Source: Chloroflexota bacterium (GTDB taxonomy: Bacteria > Chloroflexota > Anaerolineae > Aggregatilineales > Phototrophicaceae). From it: DNA of 64,000 nt. Each line of letters starts with the position of its first letter. Position 1 is the first letter of the stretch. A program made the position numbers and the translations under genes. The notes beneath the pieces are model-generated. The model ran no database searches and was not told where the DNA came from. It saw only the letters and a list, made by a program, of their open reading frames with translations. The stretch is from NCBI GenBank assembly GCA_026709625.1, contig JAPOSR010000066.1:26937-90936 (forward strand). The letters are read 5' to 3'. This document shows, piece after piece, positions 1-8,321 of the stretch.

Positions 1-147
1 GGCGCGGACGAATACTTCGTTATGGGCGACAACCGCAACAACAGCAACGATTCCCGCGCCTTTGGACCTGTGCCCCTGCGCAACATAATCGGTGAAGTTG
101 TCTTCCGATATTTTCCGCTGAATACCATCGGGTTGATCGCCCAATAA
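1..147 (+). CDS. lepB: Signal peptidase I, C-terminal end (partial)
   Basis: The frame is open from the window edge and ends in TAA. The 48 visible residues contain [11 protein letters not shown] followed by AFGPV, which is conserved box E of type I signal peptidases (GDNRxxSxDSR), and end with the usual hydrophobic tail ([13 protein letters not shown]). The family cleaves Sec/Tat signal peptides on the outer face of the membrane with a Ser/Lys dyad; those residues and the membrane anchor lie upstream of the window and cannot be checked. The next gene starts 10 bases after the stop, so the two may be cotranscribed. Confidence 0.9.
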   Translation, partial: GADEYFVMGDNRNNSNDSRAFGPVPLRNIIGEVVFRYFPLNTIGLIAQ

Positions 148-157
148 GGCGGCTTTC

Positions 158-424
158 ATGACGGCCAAAGCCCCTGGCTATGCTTGTCCGCGCTGTACAG
201 TTGGGCGCTGCACACCCCAGCGCACAGCATTTTGCGACATGGTGCACGATCAGCTATTTAGCCTCCCCAATGCGCTTGCCCACGTCTGCGATGTCTGCAA
301 CTTTGTCGAATTCGATCAAGAATTGCTCGATGTCTTGTGGGAAAGCCTTTATGGTGGCGCTGCTCGCGAAGACTCCGTGCCAGCCGTCTCATCAAAGCGC
401 CGCCCAACATTCGACGAAGGATAA
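158..424 (+). CDS. Small protein with paired CxxC zinc-finger motifs (YgiT-like)
   Basis: 88 residues, ATG start preceded by AAGG 8 bases upstream. The visible signature is CPRC at residues 10-13 and CDVC at about 44-47, separated by a segment ending in LPNALAHVC, which recalls the YgiT-type or MqsA N-terminal zinc-finger layout (CPxC ... vPnvpayvCxxC). The segment after the second pair (EFDQELLDVLW) looks helical. The role is unknown: in toxin-antitoxin pairs such fingers belong to antitoxins, but no toxin gene or HTH domain is visible next to it. It follows lepB by 10 bases. Assignment to the finger family is by motif only. Confidence 0.7.
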   Translation: MTAKAPGYACPRCTVGRCTPQRTAFCDMVHDQLFSLPNALAHVCDVCNFVEFDQELLDVLWESLYGGAAREDSVPAVSSKRRPTFDEG

Positions 425-492
425 CGCGCATGGCAAGCAAAGCGGGCTGCGGGCGCTGATATGTCGCATCGGCGCCTTGAGGCACCAGAGGT

Positions 493-654
493 GGAGTGGC
501 GATTTTTGTGGATACGCATTGCCTCCACCCCAAAAATGAGGGAGGAGCTACCATGCTGCGGAAGCGCAGGAAAAACTCCCCTTCCCTCGTTCTGGGGGCA
601 AGGGGCCGGGGGATGGAGGGCTTGGCGCCCTATCCACGCATCTAGCCACGCCCC
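493..654 (+). repeat. MITE-like interspersed repeat, copy A
   Basis: This is the first of four related intergenic copies (others at 2091-2258, 8001-8165 and 21855-21991). It starts GGAGTGGCGATTTTTGTGG and ends in the approximate inverted complement (TATCCACGCATCTAGCCACG). The core shares long exact blocks with copy C, such as TGCGGAAGCGCAGG and GGGGGCAAGGGGCCGGGGGA. No coding frame is credible. It fills most of the 425-736 gap; the rest of that gap holds only the tRNA-Glu promoter. Confidence 0.75.
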
Positions 655-676
655 AATCTGTGGAACTATTCCACTA

Positions 677-705
677 TTGACTCGCAGCGCATTGGCGTAT
701 ATTGT
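677..705 (+). promoter_or_regulatory. Sigma-70-type promoter for tRNA-Glu
   Basis: TTGACT at 677-682 and TATTGT at 700-705 are separated by exactly 17 bases and lie about 30 bases before the tRNA-Glu 5' end. Both hexamers match four or five consensus positions. No other gene begins between here and the tRNA. Confidence 0.7.
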
Positions 706-736
706 TTGTTTTGTCGCTGCCGACCAACCGCGCGGA

Positions 737-809
737 GGCCCCTTCGTCTAGCGGCCTAGGATGCCACCCTTTCAAGGTGGAGACACGGGTTCGAGTCCCG
801 TAGGGGCTA
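737..809 (+). tRNA. tRNA-Glu (anticodon UUC)
   Basis: A complete cloverleaf can be drawn. The acceptor stem GGCCCCT (737-743) pairs with AGGGGCT (802-808), with a G-U at the first pair. The anticodon stem CCACC/GGTGG encloses loop CTTTCAA, giving anticodon TTC. The T arm is CGGGT-TCGAGTC-CCGT type. The discriminator base is A809 and CCA is not encoded. It decodes GAA/GAG. A terminator-like hairpin follows. Confidence 0.95.
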
Positions 810-820
810 CACAAAACTTT

Positions 821-846
821 GGCTGGCGCGTTGCGCGGCCTTCTTT
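821..846 (+). terminator. Probable intrinsic terminator after tRNA-Glu
   Basis: A GC-rich hairpin (GGC...GCGC-GTT-GCGC...GCC) is followed by TTCTTT eleven bases after the tRNA 3' end. The stem has a bulge and the T tract is interrupted, so termination is likely but not certain. From here to about 1078 there is no gene. Confidence 0.45.
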
Positions 847-1078
847 GCGCAGCTTCCATCAGCATTCGCATTTCATTATTCCTTTCGGCTGACGAGCTTT
901 GCGCGCGATGAACCCAAAGACATGTTCATCCGCTATTGGGTGCGCTGGCAGCATTCTGCAGTATGATGGAAGTTAAAAAGATCGGGGGCAGGCGGCAAGC
1001 ATTTTGCAACCCAGTTGATAGTGGTCATGATGCCGGGCAGCGTCACAGCCTGTCTTGAGACAAGCGCGAGGCATTTTC

Positions 1079-2047
1079 TTGAAAGCGTTGAGCGACTGCG
1101 TGATTCTGGTGACGCCAACTTCGTTTGGCCGGCACGACCCGCGTCTGCATAGCGCCCTCGCGGAGGTGGTCGGCGAGGTCATCGGCAACGAGCGTGGCCG
1201 ACCGCTGACATCGGACGAATTGCGCGACATCTTGCCGGGCTGCGATGGCTATATCGCTGGGCAAGACCACATTGATTTGCGCGCCTTGCAAGGTGCCGAG
1301 CGCTTGCGAGTCATCGCGCGTTATGGCGTCGGCGTCGACCGCGTTGATCTGGCAGCGGCGCAATCACGCGGCATCATCGTCACCAATACCCCCGGTGCGA
1401 ATGCCGATGCGGTTGCCGAATTGACGATCGGTCTGATGTTGGCTCTGGCGCGGCAAATCCCCCAGTCCAACCAGCGTATGCGGCGCGGAGAGTGGCCGCG
1501 GCTTTCTGGCGCGTCGCTGGCTGGCAGCGTTGTCGGCTTGCTGGGGTTGGGCGCGATCGGGCAGGCAGTTGCGCGGCGGTTGCGCGCTTTCGGTTGCATC
1601 CTCCAGGCGCATGATCCATTTGTCGCCAGTGGCCAGGCGCAAGAGCTAGGCGCGCAGCTTGTCGAGCTGGATGCTTTGGTCGCGAATGCCGATTTTTTGT
1701 CCCTGCATTTGCCGGCAACTCCAGATACAGCCGGGCTGGTGGACGCGGACTTTTTGGCGCGCATGAAACGAAGCGCTTTCTTGATCAACACGGCGCGCGG
1801 CGAGCTGGTCGACGAAGCGGCTCTGTGGAAGGCGCTGCAGAGCGGACAGCTGCGTGGCGCGGCGCTGGATACCTTCCGCCACGAGCCGCCGGCCGCCGAC
1901 AACCCGCTCTTCAGCTTGCCACAGGTGATTGTCACGCCGCACATGGGCGCGCATACGACGGCGGCGGGCAACGCCATGGGCTGGGGCGCGTTGCATGATT
2001 GCCTGGCTGTGCTGCGCGGCGAAGCGCCCAAGCACCGCGTCGTCTGA
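1079..2047 (+). CDS. D-isomer-specific 2-hydroxyacid dehydrogenase (phosphoglycerate dehydrogenase-like)
   Basis: 322 residues from a TTG start at 1079, chosen because GAGG ends 7 bases upstream; the frame is open to a TTG at 1055 but that codon lacks a ribosome site. The Rossmann motif GLLGLGAIGQAVARRL binds NAD(H). Family catalytic residues appear in order: Arg in NTARGELVDE, Glu in FRHEPP, and His in VTPHMGAHT. No C-terminal ACT or ASB regulatory domain is present, so it is the short form, unlike full-length SerA. The substrate could be 3-phosphoglycerate, glyoxylate, hydroxypyruvate or another 2-keto acid. It stands alone, with repeat B downstream. Confidence 0.85.
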   Translation: MKALSDCVILVTPTSFGRHDPRLHSALAEVVGEVIGNERGRPLTSDELRDILPGCDGYIAGQDHIDLRALQGAERLRVIARYGVGVDRVDLAAAQSRGIIVTNTPGANADAVAELTIGLMLALARQIPQSNQRMRRGEWPRLSGASLAGSVVGLLGLGAIGQAVARRLRAFGCILQAHDPFVASGQAQELGAQLVELDALVANADFLSLHLPATPDTAGLVDADFLARMKRSAFLINTARGELVDEAALWKALQSGQLRGAALDTFRHEPPAADNPLFSLPQVIVTPHMGAHTTAAGNAMGWGALHDCLAVLRGEAPKHRVV

Positions 2048-2090
2048 TCGTTGTTAGGCTTGGTCCTTGCTGTCAGCCGTCAAGAAAAGC

Positions 2091-2258
2091 GGGAGTGGTG
2101 AATGCGTGGATATGGCAACCAAGCCCCGCATCCCCCGGCCCCTTGCCCCCAGAATGAGGGAAGGGGGTGCCAGCGCCTCCGCATCCGCAACATGATAACC
2201 CCTCCATCATTTTGAAGTGGGGGCAAAGCAGCGCGTACCCACCAAAATCACCGCTTCC
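2091..2258 (-). repeat. MITE-like interspersed repeat, copy B
   Basis: Same family as copy A but in inverted orientation. Its ends are GGGAGTGGTGAATGCGTGG and the inverted counterpart ACCAAAATCACCGCTTCC. The core carries CATCCCCCGGCCCCTTGCCCCC. It occupies most of the gap between the convergent hydroxyacid dehydrogenase and livF, where it might also act as a bidirectional barrier to transcription (inference). Confidence 0.75.
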
Positions 2259-2318
2259 AGAAAAGCCCAACGGTTCTGACTTGCCACGCGCCGAGATCCA
2301 AAGGCAGGCCAGGTCGGC

Positions 2319-3020
2319 TTATGCCCAAAAAGCCTTTTCCAGGTCGTCAAAGTCGGTCGCTGGGCCTTCAAACTTGTTGCGCCCCAGCTCCAGCACATAG
2401 ACATAATCGGCGATCTTGAGCGCCTCGCGGATCTCCTGGTCGACCAGCACAATCGTCAGCTTCTCGCGGTCGCGCAGGTCGACCAGCATGCGGTAGACCT
2501 CTTCGCTGAGCAGCTTGGCCAAACCAGCGGTCGGCTCATCGACCAGAATGACTTCTGGGTCGGTCATCAAGGTGCGCCCGATTTCTACCATGCGCTGCTG
2601 CCCGCCCGACAGACTGCCGGCTGGATCATTCTGTTTCTCGCGCAAGATGGGGAAGCGCTCGTAATTCTCCTCGATCTTGCTTTCCATGCGCGCTTTGTCG
2701 TTTTTGAATGTCCAGGCGCCCAGCATCAGGTTTTCGCGCACCGACATGTGTTTGAAGACGCCGGGCTGCTGTGGGATATAACTGATGCCGAGGTTGATGA
2801 GGCGATGCGTCGCCGTGCCGGTTACATCGCGCCCGTTCAACAGCACTTCGCCGCTATGTGGTTTGAGGAAGCCATAGATTGCTTTGAGCAAGGTCGATTT
2901 GCCGACTCCATTTGCGCCCAAGATCGTCGTCAGCTTGCCGGTTGCGGCGCTCATGCTCAGGCCGCGCAGGATATGCAGGTCTTCATAATAGCCGACATAC
3001 AGGTCTTTGATTTCGAGCAT
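2319..3020 (-). CDS. livF: Branched-chain amino acid-type ABC transporter, ATP-binding protein LivF
   Basis: 233 residues. Its ATG overlaps the livG stop by one base (TGATG), so the two are translationally coupled. Walker A is GANGVGKS near residue 37, the ABC signature is LSGGQQRMVEIGR, and Walker B ends LVDEPTAGL. Length and domain content match the LivF half of the LivFG ATPase pair that drives a type-1 peripheral-membrane importer. The H-loop region reads LVDQEIREAL, whereas livG has ISHNM. It is the last gene of the livJHMGF operon. LivF and LivG are told apart by length, order and similarity; the real substrate may be amides, urea or amino acids. Confidence 0.92.
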   Translation of the reverse strand: MLEIKDLYVGYYEDLHILRGLSMSAATGKLTTILGANGVGKSTLLKAIYGFLKPHSGEVLLNGRDVTGTATHRLINLGISYIPQQPGVFKHMSVRENLMLGAWTFKNDKARMESKIEENYERFPILREKQNDPAGSLSGGQQRMVEIGRTLMTDPEVILVDEPTAGLAKLLSEEVYRMLVDLRDREKLTIVLVDQEIREALKIADYVYVLELGRNKFEGPATDFDDLEKAFWA

Positions 3021-3751
3021 CAATCATCGTCCTCGCCCAAATAGGCTTCAATGACGGCGGGGTCGCTTTTGACGGCTTTTGGCTCGCCATCGGCGATCAG
3101 CGCGCCATTGTTCAGCACGATCAGCCGTTGGCTCAGCTCAAATACGGCGCCCATATTGTGGCTGATGAGGATGATGGCTTTGCCGTCCGCGTGCACACGA
3201 TGGATATAGCTGTAGATGGTTTCTTGCAAGCGTGGATGCACGCCGGCGAATGGTTCGTCCAGAATGAGGACTGCTGGATCAAGCATCAGCAGCCTGCCCA
3301 GCTCCAGCAGTTTGCGCTGTCCACCACTCAAAGCGCGGCTTAGTTCGTGGGTCAGGTGGTCGATAGTCAACAGGTCGAGGATCTCATGCGCGCGGGCTTC
3401 GATATCGGCGCGGCGGGTGCGCGGCCGGATAGCCAGCCCCGGCACCATCATATTTTCCATAACGGTCATTCTGCCTAGCGCGCGGGTGATTTGGAAGGTG
3501 CGGCCCAAGCCGGCGCGAACCACATCATAGGGCGGGCGGCCATCGATGCGTCGGCCGTTGAGATAGATCGTGCCAGTGGTCGGCTTCAGCATCCCGCTCA
3601 TGACATTGGTGAGCGTCGTCTTGCCCGCGCCGTTCGGTCCGATCAAGCCGATCAGCTGCGGCTTAACAACTTTAAACGAAACGTGATCGACTGCCTGGTT
3701 GCCGCCAAAGCGCATGACGATTGCGTTCAGCTCAAGGTTGATCTCAGGCAT
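3020..3751 (-). CDS. livG: Branched-chain amino acid-type ABC transporter, ATP-binding protein LivG
   Basis: 243 residues from ATG 3751, selected because GGAGG sits 6 bases upstream; the frame runs further 5' without a ribosome site. Walker A is GPNGAGKTTLTN, the signature is LSGGQRKLLELGR, Walker B ends ILDEPFAGVHP, and the His switch is in LISHNMG. The extended loop after Walker A (KPTTGTIYLNGRRIDG) is typical of LivG. The start overlaps the end of livM by 8 bases. It works as a heterodimer with LivF on the LivHM pore. Confidence 0.92.
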   Translation of the reverse strand: MPEINLELNAIVMRFGGNQAVDHVSFKVVKPQLIGLIGPNGAGKTTLTNVMSGMLKPTTGTIYLNGRRIDGRPPYDVVRAGLGRTFQITRALGRMTVMENMMVPGLAIRPRTRRADIEARAHEILDLLTIDHLTHELSRALSGGQRKLLELGRLLMLDPAVLILDEPFAGVHPRLQETIYSYIHRVHADGKAIILISHNMGAVFELSQRLIVLNNGALIADGEPKAVKSDPAVIEAYLGEDDD

Positions 3752-4895
3752 CGTCCGCCTCCAGGCGCGCGGCGTGGCTTTCATCGCTCGCGCGTTTGGC
3801 GACTGTCTCTTTCATGACGAGGTCGCGACCGCTGAACCAGGTGATGATGGGATAGAGCAAGCCATTGCGCACGAATCGCAGGGTCAAGACCATCACCAAG
3901 CCAAAGAGCGCGTATCGCCAGGCGCCTGGCTCCCACACGAAGGCATCTGCCCCTGCCGCTGTGGTTAAGCCAAATGGCAATGTGATGACGACTTCACGCG
4001 TGGCTTCCAACAGGTAGCGCGCGATAAAGGCTCCGGCTGCCGCGCCGAACAAACTCTCCATGCCGCCGATCACAGCATAGGCGATGATCAGCGACATCTG
4101 CAAAACCTCCAGCTGCTCGGGGATGATGCGCTCGCTGCCGATGTCGCTGTAAAAAATCGCGCCGGCCAGACCGACAATCATGCTGGTGAAGACGAAGACC
4201 AGGATCTTGTAGCGCACGACATTGACGCCCAGCGCCGAGGCGGCATCTTCGTCTTCGCGCATGGCACGCAGGAACAAGCCCACCGGCGAGTTGGCGACCC
4301 AATACATCGCCAGCAGGCAGACGATGAGCAGCGCGAACATCAGATAGTATTCGACTTGGCGCGCCGCGTCGACATCGGCAATTTGCAGCAGTGGACGCAG
4401 CGACAGCCCGTTCGAGCCGCCGGTATAGTCATACTCTGTCAGCATAACGATGCGGAAGAGTTCAGAAAAGGCGATCGTAAACAGCGCCAGATAGGCCGCG
4501 CGCAGACGCAGCAAAAGCCAGCCGATCACCAGCCCGACCAAACCAGCCACCAGCGCGCCGATGAAGATCGCGCCCACCGACGAAACCGACTCGGGTGTCA
4601 AGAACGCGAAGCCATCGCGTGCCACCAGCCCCGCTACATAAGCGCCGATGCCCATAAATGCCATGTGCCCAAACGAGAATTGCCCGGCGATGCCCGCCAG
4701 CAGCGCCCAGCTTGAGGCCATGATGGCATAGAAGAAGCCGCTGATAAACACGGTCTTGGCATAATTCGACTGCGAAGTGTCATTGGGAAGCCACAAAAAG
4801 TAGAGGATGATCAGCGCCAGCAAGACATAACCCAGCCTGCGCCGCCCGATGCTGGCATCCACTGCCGCTTCTATCCGTTGGAGGAGCGTCATCAT
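3744..4895 (-). CDS. livM: Branched-chain amino acid-type ABC transporter, permease LivM
   Basis: 383 residues. The start is one of two consecutive ATGs (4895 or 4892) that overlap the livH stop, so upstream open sequence is not used. About ten hydrophobic segments are visible. Family marks include GQFSFGHMAFMGIGAYVAG, the typical LivM G-x-S-x-GH motif, and the coupling-helix region DEDAASALGVNVVRYK. It forms the inner-membrane channel with LivH. The last residues (LEADDA) lie in an acidic, charged tail that overlaps the livG start. Confidence 0.92.
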   Translation of the reverse strand: MMTLLQRIEAAVDASIGRRRLGYVLLALIILYFLWLPNDTSQSNYAKTVFISGFFYAIMASSWALLAGIAGQFSFGHMAFMGIGAYVAGLVARDGFAFLTPESVSSVGAIFIGALVAGLVGLVIGWLLLRLRAAYLALFTIAFSELFRIVMLTEYDYTGGSNGLSLRPLLQIADVDAARQVEYYLMFALLIVCLLAMYWVANSPVGLFLRAMREDEDAASALGVNVVRYKILVFVFTSMIVGLAGAIFYSDIGSERIIPEQLEVLQMSLIIAYAVIGGMESLFGAAAGAFIARYLLEATREVVITLPFGLTTAAGADAFVWEPGAWRYALFGLVMVLTLRFVRNGLLYPIITWFSGRDLVMKETVAKRASDESHAARLEADDA

Positions 4896-6433
4896 CAAGT
4901 TTGCTCCCTTCCGAAGAGGCCAGTCGGCTTCAACAGCAAGACCAGCGCAAAGATGACCAGCGCAAAGGCTTCTTTGTAGGCTGCGCCGCGGCTGGGGTCG
5001 GGGTGGCAGCCCGCGCCCAGCGCCTCGACGATGCCGACGATGATGCCGCCGACCAGCGCCCCCGGCACCGAGCCAAGCCCGCCCAAAACGACGATGACAT
5101 AAGAGCGCCCGACCATCTCGGCGCCGACCCAAGGCACCCAGGCGAATATCGGAATCAGCGCCGCGCCCGACATCGCCGCCAGCATGGAGCCCAAGCCAAA
5201 CGACAACGTATTCATATTGGTCGGGTTGATGCCGGTCACCGCTGCGGCTTGGCGGTCTTGGCTGGTGGCGCGCAAGGCTCTGCCAGTCCAGGTGCGCTGC
5301 AAAAAGTAGAGCAGCGCGAATATCAGCGTGATGCCCACCAACATGGCAAAGGCGCGGTCGCCGATGATGTTGATGGGCCCAAATGTGAATTCATCGGTGA
5401 TCTGCGTGCGCGGCAGGGTAAAGCGCCGCACTTCTATGAAGCGGTCGGTGCGCTGGGGGAATGGCCCCGCGATCGCCAGAGTCGTGTATTCGACGACAAA
5501 GCCGAAGCCAAAGGTGATCAAAATCGCGTATTCCGCGACACGCTCGATCAATCCGTCGTGCATAGGCTTCAGAAACACGCGCTCGAAGAAAGCACCCATC
5601 AGGAAGACGATCAGCGCCGCCACCGGGATGCCCCACAGCGGATTGATGCTGATTTCTGTGCCGGTCAACTGGCTGAGCAGGTTCGAGCCGTGCATCAAAA
5701 AGTAAAATGAAAAATAGCCGCCCACCATGTAAAGCTGGCCATGCGCGAAACTCACGATGCCCTGGACAGAATAGATCAGCGTCAAGCCCACCGCCATCAG
5801 CGAGTATATGCAGCCAATTACGATGCCATTTGCTGTTTGCTGCGCCAGGTAGGTGATATGATACGGTGCGGCCACGCAGAGGTTGTCGGCATTGTGCAGG
5901 GCAAAGAGCGTGTAGATTTGCCAGGCGCCCAGCGAACCAAGCGCAATTATCCAGTCGCGGCTTATTTTGGGCGTGTGCTTCCACAGCAAGCCAATAATCA
6001 GCGGGCCGATCGCAAAGCCACCCAAGGCAGCGGCGGTAAGCGCATTCCGGTCGTCCGCTTCGGCTTCGCGGTATCGGCGCGGGATAAAATAAGCGGCGAT
6101 CACCGACCATAACGGACCTGCCAATATCAGCCACAGCCCAGATGGCATGTTGGGATCTTCTATGCGCACAAGGGCCTGCGAAGCGATAAAGACGGCGACA
6201 ACTAGCCCGATGGTCAAGGTGAAACGGGTGATCCAGCGCGGTCGCAAGTAGTATAAACCAATCCCCAGCGGGCCCAGAGCGAAGCCACTGACAACCCCGG
6301 CGACTTGGAAACTGGAGGGGAGCGACTCGTCATCTTTTTTGCGTCTGTCGACAAGTTGGGGCAGCGCCCACAAACCAAACACAGCCCAAAGCGGGCCTGC
6401 GAACAGGAGCCAAGCAAGGGAGGCATCAATCAT
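4895..6433 (-). CDS. livH: Permease LivH with duplicated N-terminal membrane extension
   Basis: 512 residues, whereas LivH is normally about 290-310. The canonical permease starts near residue 190 (ITYLAQQTANGIVIGCIYSL), with the family motif GIVSFAHGQLYMVGGY and a normal C terminus with the coupling region RAGLRAT-type (GRALRATSQDRQAAAVTGI). The first ~190 residues hold four to six extra hydrophobic segments in two repeats: AGPLW at 12-16 then GFALGPL at 50-56, and AGPLW at 105-109 then GFAIGPL at 139-145. The whole reads as one frame without stops, so it is a genuine fusion or extension. Its stop overlaps the livM start. The extension's role is unknown. Confidence 0.88.
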   Translation of the reverse strand: MIDASLAWLLFAGPLWAVFGLWALPQLVDRRKKDDESLPSSFQVAGVVSGFALGPLGIGLYYLRPRWITRFTLTIGLVVAVFIASQALVRIEDPNMPSGLWLILAGPLWSVIAAYFIPRRYREAEADDRNALTAAALGGFAIGPLIIGLLWKHTPKISRDWIIALGSLGAWQIYTLFALHNADNLCVAAPYHITYLAQQTANGIVIGCIYSLMAVGLTLIYSVQGIVSFAHGQLYMVGGYFSFYFLMHGSNLLSQLTGTEISINPLWGIPVAALIVFLMGAFFERVFLKPMHDGLIERVAEYAILITFGFGFVVEYTTLAIAGPFPQRTDRFIEVRRFTLPRTQITDEFTFGPINIIGDRAFAMLVGITLIFALLYFLQRTWTGRALRATSQDRQAAAVTGINPTNMNTLSFGLGSMLAAMSGAALIPIFAWVPWVGAEMVGRSYVIVVLGGLGSVPGALVGGIIVGIVEALGAGCHPDPSRGAAYKEAFALVIFALVLLLKPTGLFGREQT

Positions 6434-6472
6434 GTCTTTGCTCCTAGTTTTGTAGGCTCAACAAAGCCAAAA

Positions 6473-6495
6473 GGGACAGGCGCAACGCCTGCCCC
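6473..6495 (-). terminator. Hairpin between livJ and livH, possible attenuator
   Basis: On the minus strand a GC-rich stem of 10 positions (nine paired) with a 3-base loop is followed by TTTT. It lies in the 102-base gap after the livJ stop and before livH. Such partial terminators or mRNA-stabilising stems are commonly found after binding-protein genes and would explain more binding protein than permease; that role is inferred. Confidence 0.6.
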
Positions 6496-6535
6496 AATAC
6501 GAATCGGTATGGCTGTGGATGTGTTTTCACCCAGC

Positions 6536-7879
6536 TTAGGGCGAAGTCCCCGGCACAACATAAGCCGTGCCATGTGTCTGGTAGACCTCGGGATACACAA
6601 CCGCCGCGTCCAGCGAGCTTTGGCCCGGCTCGAAGTATTGCATGACTGTCACGATGGGGTCGGGCCACTGGTGCCACATGAAGTCGGGCATGCCGTCATC
6701 CGCGGGCATGCTTTCGTTGTGGCCGCCATAGGTGAAGTAGTAGCGCCCCTGCGACAGGGCAATGTCGGACGCCTCAATGGCTTCGACAATGGCGGCGGCA
6801 TCGGAATAGCTGCCGGCGCGCTCCATCGCGTCTACCATCATGAACACGGCATCGTAGGACGCCATGCCAAAGCTGGGCACAATATCGCCAAATTCCGCCT
6901 CGTATGCCGTGTTGAGTTCAATGGCTGTGTCGTTGAACAAGCTGGGGATGATGCCAACACGGTTGAAGGCGCAGTAATTGCCATCGGGCACAGTCGACCA
7001 ATACTGCACATGCTGAAAGGCGATCTGGTTGGTGACGCAGATCGTATCCGGGGTCGGCGCGATGCCCAGCTCTGCCATCTGCTGCGTCAGGTTGAAGGAA
7101 GTCTCGCCAGTGACCACGATGCGAATGGCATCGGGCGGCTCTGCGCTGGCTTGGATGCGGCTCAAGATCGGCACGAAGTCTTCTGTGCCCAGCTCGACAT
7201 CAATTTGCGAGACCGAGACGCCGGCCGCTTCGAGGCGCGCTTGCTCATCGGCTGCGGCGGGCTGACCATAATCGGTGTTTTCGACGATCAAGACGACATC
7301 TTCGACACCCAGCGAGATCAGCCAGTCTGTCACCACGCTGCCTACCATGGAGCTGGCGGGCGAAATGCGGAAGATATGGTCGATGCCATCGTCAAAGCGT
7401 GGCGCCGCGCCGTCGAACTCAATGATGCCGTTGGCGCTCACATTATCGTTCCAGGGCTCGGAGAAGATCGTCGGGATGGCATTCTCTTCCATGATGCCCA
7501 TGGTCGCCAAGCCAACAGCGCTGTGATAAACGCCGACCATGCCGTCGACTTCGTCTTCCAAGATCAGGCGCTCGGCGACAGCTTGGCCGCGTTCGGGGCT
7601 GCCCTCAGAATCGCCCGTGATGACCTCGAGCATATAATTGACGCCGTCAATCTGGACGCCGCAATCGGCATTGATATCGGCTGCGGCTTGTTTGAATGCC
7701 CAGTCCATTGCCACGCCGCCTGCCACAGCGCCCGGCGCAGACATTGGTGCCAAGCCGCCAAACTTGATTGTGTAATCGGCGAATTCGCAATGTCCATCCG
7801 CGCTCACCATGCCCATCGGCACGATCATCAGCATCGCCATCAGCGCGATTACAACGACGAACACACTTCTGTGTTTCAT
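6536..7879 (-). CDS. livJ: ABC transporter substrate-binding protein LivJ/LivK-like
   Basis: 447 residues. It begins with a Sec signal peptide (basic MKHR, hydrophobic core to about residue 22, cleavage near VSADG) and has AGGAG 7 bases before the ATG. The mature part has the type-1 periplasmic-binding fold layout of Peripla_BP_6: KFGGLAPMSAPG, then AVAERLILEDEVDGMVGVYHS, ENTDYGQ and a late GMASYDAVFMMVDAME. It captures the substrate outside the membrane and delivers it to LivHM. No lipobox Cys is visible at the cleavage point. First gene of the operon, with a strong promoter upstream. The ligand is not predictable. Confidence 0.9.
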   Translation of the reverse strand: MKHRSVFVVVIALMAMLMIVPMGMVSADGHCEFADYTIKFGGLAPMSAPGAVAGGVAMDWAFKQAAADINADCGVQIDGVNYMLEVITGDSEGSPERGQAVAERLILEDEVDGMVGVYHSAVGLATMGIMEENAIPTIFSEPWNDNVSANGIIEFDGAAPRFDDGIDHIFRISPASSMVGSVVTDWLISLGVEDVVLIVENTDYGQPAAADEQARLEAAGVSVSQIDVELGTEDFVPILSRIQASAEPPDAIRIVVTGETSFNLTQQMAELGIAPTPDTICVTNQIAFQHVQYWSTVPDGNYCAFNRVGIIPSLFNDTAIELNTAYEAEFGDIVPSFGMASYDAVFMMVDAMERAGSYSDAAAIVEAIEASDIALSQGRYYFTYGGHNESMPADDGMPDFMWHQWPDPIVTVMQYFEPGQSSLDAAVVYPEVYQTHGTAYVVPGTSP

Positions 7880-7956
7880 TATGCACTCCTCTCGTATCAG
7901 TGGGTTGACGCGACTAACCCCCTGTGAGCGAGCGCCACAGAGGTGTAGCTGACTAT

Positions 7957-7985
7957 AGGATAATCCGCGTTCGCGCCTTTGTCAA
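7957..7985 (-). promoter_or_regulatory. Promoter of the livJHMGF operon
   Basis: Read on the minus strand, a perfect -35 TTGACA (7985-7980) is followed after 17 bases by TATCCT (7962-7957). This puts transcription about 70 bases upstream of the livJ ATG. It is the best-matching sigma-70-type promoter in the window. Confidence 0.75.
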
Positions 7986-8000
7986 ACGCGCTGTTTTCCG

Positions 8001-8165
8001 GGGAGTGGTGAATGCGTGGCTACGCGTTGCTTTGCCCCCACCTCAAATGAGAGAGGGGCTTACATACTGCGGAAGCGCAGGGAAAACTCCCCTTCCCTCA
8101 CTCTGGGGGCAAGGGGCCGGGGGATGGGGGGCTTGGTTGCCGTATCCACCAAAATCACTACTCCC
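8001..8165 (+). repeat. MITE-like interspersed repeat, copy C
   Basis: The best-preserved copy. The terminal sequences GGGAGTGGTGAATGCGTGG and ACCAAAATCACTACTCCC are near-inverted complements over about 25 bases. The interior shares blocks with copy A in the same orientation. It fills the centre of the 7880-8321 gap; the rest of that gap contains the livJ promoter and the leader of the next gene. Confidence 0.8.
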
Positions 8166-8321
8166 TTCTCCGGGCATATCGTTGTCTGGTCTTATTCGCG
8201 CGCGGGTTGGACCTACGTGAAATCGCTGAATGACCGCCCTTTCTTGCATTCCAGACGATGCAATGTCGGCAAATCTGTTACTATAGCGTCAGCGGCTTAT
8301 GGCAATCGGCGGGGGCAACAG

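Noticed and set aside
6305..7927. A 540-codon plus-strand open frame opposite livJ
   Set aside because: It is antisense to a convincing binding protein with signal peptide, ribosome site and promoter; the plus-strand translation has no family features.
8016..8321. N-terminal extension of the epimerase reading into repeat C
   Set aside because: This part translates repeat sequence; an internal ATG at 8322 with a good ribosome site and family-typical start is preferred.
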